Below, in pieces: positions 9,001-10,063 of a stretch of DNA of 10,063 bases. Source of the DNA: an uncultured Oscillospiraceae bacterium (lineage in GTDB: Bacteria > Bacillota > Clostridia > Oscillospirales > Oscillospiraceae). Location of the stretch: NCBI GenBank assembly GCA_958438185.1, contig CAUBQU010000029.1, positions 1-10,063 on the forward strand, in the 5' to 3' direction. The number at the start of each line of letters is the position of its first letter. Positions within the stretch are counted from its first letter, which is position 1. The notes beneath the pieces are model-generated. The model saw only the letters and a list, made by a program, of their open reading frames with translations, was not told the DNA's origin and did not search any database. The translations under genes were made by a program, and so were the position numbers.

Positions 9001-10063
9001 AGCCGTCATTCAGGGCCGTGCCGTTTTTGCTGATGCGAAGGAAGTCGAATCTCGACTCCGAGGAGGCTTTGTAGGAAAATGACAGCTCTGCTGCCTTGGT
9101 AAAGGTCAGGCTCAAGCTGGAGGCGGAGCTGCTGACGCCCTTGTTCGTCGAGACGAGGGCCGTGCCGTCGTCTGTGACGGCGAAGGGGTAGTCCGTCTTG
9201 CCGGTGCCCGCGCCGTTGGTGACCGTCGCGACACCGTCCAGCGCTTGGAAGAAGGAGTCAATGCCGGCAGCCTCCGTCGCGGTTTCCACAATGGCGACGG
9301 TGTAGACGCCCGCTTCGACCTTCTCCGCGCCGCCGTAGCTGCTGCCGTTGTTCATGGAGGGCCAGTCGGGGTGGCCGACGACAATCTTCAGGCTGTCGCC
9401 GACAGAGACGGGGACCGTCTCACCGGGGCGGTAGCCGGTTTTCGCCGGGTCGTACGTCGCGGCGTGGTACGTCCGGACCTGGAAGTTTTTATCATACGCC
9501 GCGGGGGTGACCGTCAGGTTTGCCGACGTGACGCCCTCGCCCAGGGCCAGCTCATAGGTCTTCGTGCCGGAGGCAAACTTCGGACTCAGAGTCCCGCCGG
9601 TGATCTCCAGGCTGGCCAGAGTCTTGGTCGTATCGTTGGCGATGCTGCCGATGTCCGGACCCATGTTCATGGTATAGCGCAGGGCGATGGTATCGCCGTC
9701 ACGCAGGGTCTTGTCTGCGACCGTATAGCGGTCCATGGTCTGATTGGTAAACCAATCGTTCAGGGTGAACATCCAACCGGCGGCATAGCTGGTCGAATCC
9801 GCCTGCAGGCCGTTGATTTCCGTAATATAGGCGCTTTCTGCACCGGTCAGAGAGTAATTGCCCTCTGCCAGTGCCGCCTGCAGGCAGGTCACTGCGGTGG
9901 AGCTACTAGTGATCTCCACGGTTTTGTCCACCAGGGTGCCGGTCCAGGCGGTGGCGCCGCTGACCCAGCTGCCGGTGTCGGTTTCCTTACAGGTCGTGTT
10001 CTCGACCACGACCCGCACCGTACCGGCGGCGGCCGGCGCGCTGTCGTCCGCCAGGGCGGACAG
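1..10063 (-). CDS. Giant secreted multidomain GLUG-repeat surface protein (partial, open at both ends)
   Basis: One frame on the minus strand is open for all 3,354 codons, with neither start nor stop inside the window. The translation is a mosaic of recognisable extracellular modules: DUF4430 (residues 15-133), cadherin-like sandwich (148-258), jelly-roll-like module (268-407), InlB B-repeat (410-479), PEGA-like modules, four GLUG solenoids (632-955, 1184-1526, 1702-2089, 2307-2667), an FnIII-like domain (1529-1623), two Ig-like domains (2679-2763, 2888-3003) and a helical tail (3284-3354). The composition is rich in Thr, Val, Gly and Ala and low in Lys, as in exported beta-rich proteins. Proteins of this type in Clostridia are usually called GLUG or Ig-like domain proteins and are thought to act in adhesion or ligand binding at the cell surface; no binding partner can be read here. 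No enzyme domain, transmembrane helix or wall-sorting signal was seen. The coding call is very firm; the role as an adhesin is inference. Confidence 0.96.
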   Translation of the reverse strand, partial: MSALADDSAPAAAGTVRVVVENTTCKETDTGSWVSGATAWTGTLVDKTVEITSSSTAVTCLQAALAEGNYSLTGAESAYITEINGLQADSTSYAAGWMFTLNDWFTNQTMDRYTVADKTLRDGDTIALRYTMNMGPDIGSIANDTTKTLASLEITGGTLSPKFASGTKTYELALGEGVTSANLTVTPAAYDKNFQVRTYHAATYDPAKTGYRPGETVPVSVGDSLKIVVGHPDWPSMNNGSSYGGAEKVEAGVYTVAIVETATEAAGIDSFFQALDGVATVTNGAGTGKTDYPFAVTDDGTALVSTNKGVSSSASSLSLTFTKAAELSFSYKASSESRFDFLRISKNGTALNDGYSQKADFSGNMTEFKSYSLQLAAGDVLTLEYSKDSSGDEGDDCVYLKDFAVTLPHSVIFHANDGTDTTATQGVFGTANLTANAFTRDGYRFDGWATSAGSSEIAYTDGASVTLQDADLDLYAVWTKVWRVTFPNLPQGAVLEVQNAAGETLTPESDGSYILQDGAYTYTASLFGYETASNVTFTVSGADLAVADTLQESTKYVISFTFTGLTTEAVPAITLRNEYGEVMTAEEDGTYRVPVGAYDYLITTTGYKKVTGTITVTDADAPQTIVLEPFISWDGTAAEPTLAGNTYQIATAENLAWLAQQVNAGHTDYNAVLTADLNLNTEGGTDHVWTPIGTSANPYAGSFDGAGHTITGLYFNETSGTGCGLFGYTASGATVANLTLESANIRAQKAVGLAVGSNAGLVSGITVRDSAVAGAEQIGGIVGSNTGTVEACSNESATVTQDTKKDSGVGGIVGESAGTVTLCANRASLVRSHTGTNYGYFGGLVGNLSKGTLTDSYNLGTVDTAYYVGGFTGRAVSGTAITNCYNAGIVPVGKKALVGNGSATVTNCYYLDTCGATDTYGESKTIGQLQTLAPTLGGSFAPNPGGYPILKWEDPNATYSVTLTVLPADASVTFHGEALAATEDGVYTVTGLQPGSYAYRVTRAEGDYAPEDGTVTIGKADVQKTVTLQQRRYAVTFTLTPATAALTLTQGEGDDAETLTPASSENGTVVYQLVNGTYHYRVTAFGYESQSGDVTVDKAAVEQPVTLTRSQTYTLRFTGAPEGAAITVSHPAGGIQSANDDGSYTLAAETYQYTIKLKGYRTCKGEITLAKDETVEVTMTPNAPWDGSEADAYDGGTGTKDDPYQIATGEQLRRLAVQTAAAEANSNYYFVQTEDIDLGGLDFAPIGSSSQNFKGTYDGDGHTIRNFTQNMTEANAGLFGYVAGSIQNLTVANATITSTANNAGVLVGRLQSGSITGVTVRDSSVTGKYYVGALAGYAAAAVKNSAVLRTAVTGAQYTGGAVGQLNNAALTGTYASGVTVQGASQYTGGLIGNAYGGSSKVEDAFARGSVSGGQYTGGLLGGNGGYSSASVKRCYTTCDVTSTTSDFGALFGRTSYLSASYCFYSTDASVTGSSGSGATAGTGKTAAELKDAAILNQLGSAYAQKANAESNTYINQGYPYLTAAYFEEVHPVTLTTPVVTWDGDKAVWPAQEEATGYRVVLTKDSESVYDEIIETAEKDFASVIALNGSGSYVVSVTALGDGEANLDSQPGASEAREVTVTGAEVTVTLTVAQGGHFTDGYPIILAVMADGTELPMTNGVARFLPSGTYTLKAEAPACATIEEAFTVAAEPVAITREMAYDPVWNGKDTMAPALVDGVYQISNGYELAWFRDKVNGGALSSNAILTADIDLGSHDWTPIALYGGSSSTTGYTGTFDGNGHTIANVCAQGTELTQYGSTSMVGAGLFGSVAVGGMVKALTVSGQLSAVQYSGGIVAVLNGGAVENCTSRVQITTESMQDKNAMVGGIVGAMMNSSSKTSSVTGCSNYGTISGGDNAYLGGIVGSSSYGTGIVNCVNHGAVTGKASLGGIVGRNGVPIRNCRNDAAITGTGDEIGGMTGFTNAAVTGCYNTAAISGAAAKDGVGGIVGRAHNAYGGTVAGCLNTGAVTATGQLVGAIVGSKGSNVMPAAANCYYLETTCGQGIGSNVMEDDQAAAVTQDALTQPRLAGLLGGEFATCNDGTAPVLKWENSNASYVLYFDVTPAGASVALTKDGQAVPAVGTGCYLVGAGSYAYTVTKTGYDSASGTVEFTSSQCVPVTLALETFPVTFSVAPSDAVITVKNAAGQTVTAGETGYRLINGAYTYTVEKFGYVTQAGAFTVANAAVEIPAVTLEEAARYPVTLALTYDGTAPTDTAITVSFAGTPVSTSAESSLPDGDYTYKITATGYFTAAGEFTVSGAALNVPVAMQTRTTWDGTASESLTPNADGVYEIACAEDLAWFCQQVADGHTDYNAKLVTDIYLNDELSSNHWSGIGSYAVQYAGTFDGNGHAIRGLDNYLFGYTGEGGLIKNVTVYGAISGGTNLGGIAGAAYGSFENCVNYADIASDGIRVGGIAGIVYATGHITNCANYGAISTSKTASYASSVSDAAHVGGIVGYSYAPISGCANFGAVKAENKTYGAIGGIAGFSKAAITSCVNAGAVSGYTRTGGIVGIYNEQGALMRSCLNVGPVACTNPSLSVSPFCGAVVGTVAGSDGQTVGTTDNCYYLADSFYHQTASTLYRGGVGYGTDTTTSKSAEVLTSDDFVLTLNGSGSAFHKDTAGLNSGYPIPAWMGGEAPNAGENAEAVAADKAALTLTPTDIYEAMTLALASSGEHGTSITWTSSAPEIISEAGVITLPASGEAQVTMTATLQKGSARDTKAFILTVHSLAQTAKAELDAVVAALPTQMAPVYGQDTNLLTMIRARFNAAVQAGEYHVLTEAALPDVTFTLASTGENVNVSDTQQHIASDGAITYFQRDLTGTAFANYGLVREIKVTVAAAGASAEYTLRANIPWDAAWVKTQMQPIADALTFDSICGENTDASAVTKNLTLPQVVTDYGWSTISWTSSDAAVTVQPGSSATREPGTGVLSPNETATNVTMTAKITFNLTQDAEPAITLEKAIPITLAGQADLRREEMQTALDAYTLADLTYAAGDDKGKAIDPAAVTANIQLLRPRDLGIDGGRDGYAVTVTAQNVDSADTNAYVNVNGYLAGIVRPLSEQSVAVRLTVTLTPKVGGVQQPDKAMSKELGTIQIAPIKPSDIQAEVALMDEVIAHYFDGIKNQNPDRDHITTDLHPFQEAVRAADGSIRWIYSYDERTGSGIVPADLPDWSEQAGYRVFKSSNTAIIAAETLLVTQPKQDTAVRITSYLKSEKFGDYAALYPDNADLKKLAGTYVSVTVNVLGTDSTADREAAAAVAALIEGIGTVTLNSGDAIQEARKAYDALTETQQALVGNYETLTAAEKAYAALVADRDAAKAVT
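2..214 (-). other. Helical (coiled or three-helix type) module, truncated by the window edge
   Basis: Residues 3284-3354: DREAAAAVAALIEGIGTVTL, NSGDAIQEARKAYDALTETQ and QALVGNYETLTAAEKAYAAL, then VADRDAAKAVT. The pattern 'V-x-x-L-I-x-x-I-G-x-V-T-L-x-S-x-x-x-I-x-x-A-R-x-A-Y-D-x-L-T-x-x-Q-x-A-L-V-x-N-Y-x-x-L-x-x-A-E-x-A' is a well-known all-helical module of extracellular clostridial proteins, often near the C-terminus and in tandem. The protein continues past the left edge, so more copies or an anchor domain may follow. Confidence 0.75.
230..1054 (-). other. C-terminal mixed alpha/beta region following the Ig-like domains
   Basis: Residues 3004-3278. The first part (3004-3130) has a helix (LRREEMQTALDAYTLADLTY), strands KAIDPAAVTANIQLLRPRDL and YAVTVTAQN, and a strand LTVTLTPKVGG. 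The second part (3131-3278) starts PIKPSDIQAEVALMDEVIAH, continues GIKNQNPDRDHITTDLHPFQ, and has IRWIYSYDERTGSGIVPADL, YRVFKSSNTAIIAAETLLVT, TAVRITSYLKSEKFGDYAAL and TYVSVTVNVLG. This block, with its 'G-I-K-N-x-N-x-D-x-x-x-I-T-T-D-L-H-P-F-Q-E-A' core and a degenerate Ig-like 'F-x-S-S-N-x-A-(I/V)-I', is a recurrent segment in clostridial Ig-like surface proteins. Its function is unknown to me. Confidence 0.55.
1055..1402 (-). other. Atrophied bacterial Ig-like domain 2
   Basis: Residues 2888-3003: PWDAAWVKTQMQPIADALTF, then DASAVTKNLTLPQVVTDYGW, STISWTSSDAAVTVQPGSSA, GVLSPNETATNVTMTAKITF and LEKAIPITLAG. The core 'N-L-T-L-P-x-x-x-x-x-x-G-W-S-x-I-S-W-x-S-S-D-x-A-V' and 'N-V-T-M-T-A-x-I-x-F' match the family. 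This copy is longer than copy 1 because of an inserted loop at 2949-2962 and extra residues before the last strand. Confidence 0.75.
1406..1774 (-). other. Helical start plus beta linker region between the Ig-like domains
   Basis: Residues 2764-2886. A helix-like segment (LAQTAKAELDAVVAALPTQ) leads to PVYGQDTNLLTMIRARFNAA, then strands VTFTLAS, HIASDGAITYFQ and REIKVTVAAAGASAEYTLRA. The 'G-x-D-T-N-x-x-T-M-(I/V)-x-A-(R/K)' helix followed by a short beta domain ending in 'DG-x-I-x-Y' is a companion segment that regularly follows atrophied Ig-like domains in clostridial proteins. I recognise the pattern but cannot give a family name with certainty. Confidence 0.5.
1775..2029 (-). other. Atrophied bacterial Ig-like domain 1
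   Basis: Residues 2679-2763: AEAVAADKAALTLTPTDIYE, then HGTSITWTSSAPEIISEAGV, ITLPASGEAQVTMTATLQKG and DTKAFILTVHS. This is the well-known sequence plan of the atrophied bacterial Ig family: D-K-x-A-L-x-(L/I), then G-x-x-I-x-W-x-S-S-x-P-x-(I/V)-I-S-x-x-G-V-(I/V)-T, then V-T-(M/L)-T-A-x-(L/I)-x-x-G, then K-x-F-x-L-T-V. These domains form stalk segments in Gram-positive surface proteins. It follows GLUG block 4 after the short linker MGGEAPNAGEN. Confidence 0.82.
2063..3145 (-). repeat. GLUG-motif beta-solenoid block 4 (Cys-ladder type)
   Basis: Residues 2307-2667. The cap is RTTWDGTASESLTPNADGVY, then EIACAEDLAWFCQQVADGHT, DYNAKLVTDIYLN and AGTFDGNGHAIRGL. Cores follow at LFGYTGEGG (2395), LGGIAGAAYGS (2420), VGGIAGIVYATG (2447), VGGIVGYSYAP (2487), IGGIAGFSKA (2517), TGGIVGIYNEQG (2544) and CGAVVGTVAGS (2579). 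Turn cysteines lie at C2434, C2463, C2501, C2531, C2560 and C2600, nearly all as C-x-N. It closes with NCYYLADSF, then EVLTSDDFVLTLNGSGSAFH and NSGYPIPAW. Its cap is closest to that of block 1 (shared HTDYNA). Confidence 0.87.
3146..3796 (-). repeat. PEGA-like beta modules P7, P8 and P9
   Basis: Three tandem modules (residues 2090-2160, 2161-2230, 2231-2306) connect GLUG blocks 3 and 4, mirroring the P3-P5 triplet. The shared signatures are GAGSYAYTVTKTGYDSASGT, INGAYTYTVEKFGYVTQAGA and PDGDYTYKITATGYFTAAGE, each followed by a (V/F)-T-V/F-x-x strand and a V-P-V or I-P-A-V end. P7 and P8 share the hairpin layout 'x-V-T-P/A-x-x-A-x-(V/I)-x-(L/V)-x-x-(A/D)-G-Q'. These are the best-matched copies in the window. 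Confidence 0.68.
3797..4960 (-). repeat. GLUG-motif beta-solenoid block 3 (Cys-ladder type, longest)
   Basis: Residues 1702-2089. The cap is PVWNGKDTMAP, then GVYQISNGYELAWFRDKVNG, AILTADIDLGSHDWTPIAL and TGTFDGNGHTIANV. Cores follow at LFGSVAVGG (1805), SGGIVAVLNGG (1830), VGGIVGAMMNSS (1864), LGGIVGSSSYG (1897), LGGIVGRNG (1925), IGGMTGFTNA (1952), VGGIVGRAHN (1981) and VGAIVGSKG (2012). Nearly every turn carries a Cys, usually as C-x-N: C1845, C1883, C1913, C1939, C1966, C1999, C2030. It closes with NCYYLETTCGQ, then TQPRLAGLLGGEF and APVLKWENSN. With eight cores it is the largest solenoid here. Confidence 0.87.
4961..5194 (-). repeat. PEGA-like beta module P6 (single, divergent)
   Basis: Residues 1624-1701: EVTVTLTVAQGGHFTDGYPI, then ILAVMADGTELPMTNGVARF, then LPSGTYTLKAEAPACATIEE and FTVAAEPVAITREMAYD. 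It has the general strand pattern of the other spacers (variable strand pair, then P-S-G-x-Y-x-L-x-A), but it lacks the usual final GY and is the only spacer that stands alone between an FnIII-like domain and a GLUG block. Confidence 0.5.
5195..5479 (-). other. Fibronectin type III-like domain
   Basis: Residues 1529-1623: HPVTLTTPVVTWDGDKAVWP, then EATGYRVVLTKDSESVYD, GSGSYVVSVTALGDGEANLD and SQPGASEAREVTVTGA. This follows the FnIII layout of P-x-x-x-x-W-x-G-x-x-A-x-W, then GY-x-V-x-L-x-K, then G-x-Y-x-V-x-V-x-A-x-G-D-G, then S-x-x-S. The WDG at 1541-1543 is not another GLUG cap, because no Y-x-I-x-(T/S)-x-x-x-L segment follows. It is the only FnIII-like copy in the window and sits between GLUG block 2 and PEGA-like module P6. 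Confidence 0.65.
5486..6514 (-). repeat. GLUG-motif beta-solenoid block 2 (divergent, Cys-poor)
   Basis: Residues 1184-1526. The cap PWDGSEADAYDGGTGTKDDP followed by YQIATGEQLRRLA is the 'G-T-G-T-x-D-D-P-Y-x-I-x-x-x-x-x-L' form, different from the caps of blocks 1, 3 and 4. It continues with DIDLGGLDFAPIG and KGTYDGDGHTIRNF. Cores follow at LFGYVAG (1278), AGVLVGRLQSG (1303), VGALAGYAAA (1331), TGGAVGQLNN (1358), TGGLIGNAYGG (1387), TGGLLGGNGG (1416) and FGALFGRTSY (1447). It ends with CFYSTD, a Gly/Ser/Thr linker, AAELKDAAILNQLGSAY and NQGYPYLTAAYF. Unlike the other blocks it has almost no Cys in the turns. Confidence 0.83.
5738..5998 (-). repeat. Tandem 29-residue (87-bp) repeat, about three units
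   Basis: Within GLUG block 2 the motif QYTGG recurs at residues 1356, 1385 and 1414, exactly 29 residues apart. On the plus strand the 19 bases at 5807-5825 are identical to those at 5894-5912, and a near copy lies at 5982-5999, again 87 bases on. The first two units are clear (1356-1384, 1385-1413); the third (1414-1442) keeps only its first part. Other GLUG cores in this protein have spacings from 26 to 40, so the exact period suggests fairly recent local duplication, or conversion between units. Confidence 0.7.
6524..7195 (-). repeat. PEGA-like beta modules P3, P4 and P5
   Basis: Three tandem modules (residues 957-1030, 1031-1108, 1109-1180) connect GLUG blocks 1 and 2. The shared signature is visible as LQPGSYAYRVTRAEGDYAPE, VNGTYHYRVTAFGYESQSGD and AAETYQYTIKLKGYRTCKGE, each followed by a short V-T-(V/I/L)-x-K-A/D strand and a V-T-L/M-T end strand. 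P4 has an inserted acidic loop (QGEGDDAE). P3 lacks the G-Y pair, having GDY instead. P5 contains the only TTA codon of the window (6593-6595). They are presumably rigid spacers between solenoids. Confidence 0.65.
7199..8170 (-). repeat. GLUG-motif beta-solenoid block 1
   Basis: Residues 632-955. The N-terminal cap is SWDGTAAEP, then NTYQIATAENLAWLAQQVN, HTDYNAVLTADLNL, WTPIGT, and AGSFDGAGHTITGLYF, the standard lead-in to GLUG repeats. GLUG cores follow at LFGYTASG (725), VGLAVGSNAG (751), IGGIVGSNTG (778), VGGIVGESAG (809), FGGLVGNLSKG (841) and VGGFTGRAVSG (868), spaced 27-32 residues. The intervening turns have C-x-N or Y-N positions (C792, C823, Y857, C884). It closes with NCYYLDTCGAT and GGYPILKWED. 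GLUG blocks are predicted right-handed beta-solenoids used in adhesins and in the non-catalytic parts of IgA proteases. Confidence 0.85.
8174..8620 (-). repeat. PEGA-like beta modules P1 and P2
   Basis: Two modules of about 70-78 residues (482-552 and 553-630). Each has the plan 'V-T-F ... P-x-G-A-x-(I/L)-x-V-x-N ... G ... D-G-(S/T)-Y-x-x-x-x-G-x-Y-x-Y-x-x-x-x-x-G-Y-x-x-x-x-x-x-x-x-V', for example DGAYTYTASLFGYETAS and VGAYDYLITTTGYKKVTGTI. The plan resembles PEGA and carboxypeptidase-regulatory-like surface modules: a strand, a variable hairpin, then the G-x-Y-x-Y...GY signature. P1 follows the InlB repeat directly and P2 leads into GLUG block 1. They probably act as spacers. Confidence 0.65.
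8627..8836 (-). other. Single InlB B-repeat (Listeria-Bacteroides repeat)
   Basis: Residues 410-479 run SVIFHANDGTD, then FGTANLTANAFTRDGYRFDG followed by WATSAGSSEIAYTDGA, then DLDLYAVWTK. This is the canonical order of the family: V-x-F-x-x-N-D-G-T, then F-x-R-x-G-Y-x-F-x-G-W, then Y-x-D-G-A, then L-Y-A-V-W. These beta-grasp repeats act as rigid spacers or binding units in Gram-positive surface proteins. Only one copy occurs here, whereas tandem copies are common elsewhere. Confidence 0.88.
8843..9262 (-). other. Jelly-roll-like beta-sandwich module (MAM/CBM-like)
   Basis: Residues 268-407 start IDSFFQALDG and contain SLTFTKAAELSFSYKASSES, then RFDFLRISKNG, then an acidic loop DSSGDEGDDC and the closing VYLKDFAVTL. 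The order 'ground-state strand, L-x-F-x-Y-K-x-S-S-E-S, D-x-L-x-x-x-x-N-G, acidic loop, final x-x-D-x-x-V strand' is that of the jelly-roll modules often placed just before InlB repeats in clostridial surface proteins. The Asp/Glu cluster at 388-396 could bind Ca2+; this is inference. The exact family is not certain. Confidence 0.5.
9290..9622 (-). other. Cadherin-like beta-sandwich domain
   Basis: Residues 148-258 start TLASLEITGGTLSPKFASGT, then KTYELALGEGVTSANLTVTP. This matches the well-known pattern L-x-x-L-x-(I/V)-x-x-G-x-L-x-P-x-F-x-x-x-x-x-x-Y of the bacterial cadherin-like beta-sandwich family. The remainder ends with GVYTVAIVE, the expected last strand. A loop at residues 194-247 with several Tyr, Gly and Pro residues makes this copy longer than the usual domain of about 90 residues. 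Its role is probably structural or carbohydrate-associated. Confidence 0.75.
9665..10021 (-). other. DUF4430 domain (transcobalamin C-terminal-like beta-grasp fold)
   Basis: Residues 15-133 begin with the strand TVRVVVEN and contain the family's typical second half: YITEINGL, then AAGWMFTLNDWF (the GWM-Y/F-x-x-N signature), then TLRDGDTIALRYTM at the end. DUF4430 domains resemble the C-terminal domain of transcobalamin and are common in secreted proteins of Clostridia. They are presumed to bind ligands, but no ligand can be assigned here. The position right after the putative signal cleavage site makes this the outermost N-terminal module. Confidence 0.82.
10022..10063 (-). other. Probable end of a Sec signal peptide and start of the mature protein
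   Basis: The first visible residues are L-S-A-L-A followed by D-D-S-A-P-A-A-A-G, and the DUF4430 domain begins at residue 15. A-L-A followed by an acidic residue and then a short Ala/Ser/Pro linker is the usual form of a signal peptidase I site in Gram-positive exported proteins (small residues at -3 and -1). If correct, cleavage falls after residue 5 and the initiator codon lies roughly 20-35 codons beyond the right edge. The hydrophobic core and the start are outside the window, so this is inference. Confidence 0.5.

Noticed and set aside
8516..9082. Plus-strand ORF of 188 codons
   Set aside because: Same aligned antisense frame, ending at a sense TCA codon (9080-9082), and lying over the well-recognised InlB and jelly-roll modules.
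1..10063. Promoters, terminators, riboswitches, tRNA or rRNA, insertion sequences and attachment sites
   Set aside because: The whole window is coding on the minus strand. I found no inverted repeat with a T-run, no RNA gene and no transposase-like sequence. The many GGTGAC/GTCACC hexamers come from V-T and T-V-T codon pairs.
1..10063. Protease or glycosidase catalytic domain (GLUG motifs occur in IgA1 proteases)
   Set aside because: No HExxH zinc motif, serine-protease triad context or glycosidase signature was found in the translation. All segments belong to beta-repeat, Ig-like or helical modules. A catalytic domain outside the window cannot be excluded.

Overview
The window is the inside of one very large gene on the minus strand. 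Read from the right edge to the left edge in a single frame, all 3,354 complete codons are sense codons, with no stop and no frameshift. There is no intergenic DNA, no RNA gene and no mobile element. Residue numbers in this annotation count from the first codon at the right edge (residue n occupies 10064-3n to 10066-3n).

The product is a secreted, multidomain, repeat-built surface protein, most like the giant adhesin-type proteins of Gram-positive gut Clostridia. Order from the N-terminal side: the apparent end of a signal peptide (right edge); a DUF4430-type beta-grasp domain; a cadherin-like beta-sandwich; a jelly-roll-like module; one InlB B-repeat; then four GLUG-motif beta-solenoid blocks separated by nine short PEGA-like beta modules and one fibronectin-III-like domain; then two atrophied bacterial Ig-like domains with linkers; then an all-helical module cut off by the left edge. 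No catalytic domain was recognised. The true start is probably only a few tens of codons beyond the right edge. The stop and any wall anchor (LPxTG, SLH or similar) lie beyond the left edge.

The DNA is GC-rich with a strong preference for C- or G-ending codons (GGC, GCC, ACC, GTC, CTG). That bias, together with the domain set, suggests a high-GC Clostridia lineage such as Oscillospiraceae. This is inference; other high-GC Firmicutes, including Negativicutes, are possible. The same bias leaves the plus strand open for more than 6 kb in a codon-aligned frame, which gives a false 2,167-codon ORF that should not be annotated as a gene.

The most interesting points are the regular 'solenoid block plus PEGA-like spacer' plan, an Asn/Cys ladder in GLUG blocks 1, 3 and 4 that is missing from block 2, an exact 87-bp tandem period in block 2, and the extreme rarity of TTA, CTA and TCA codons.
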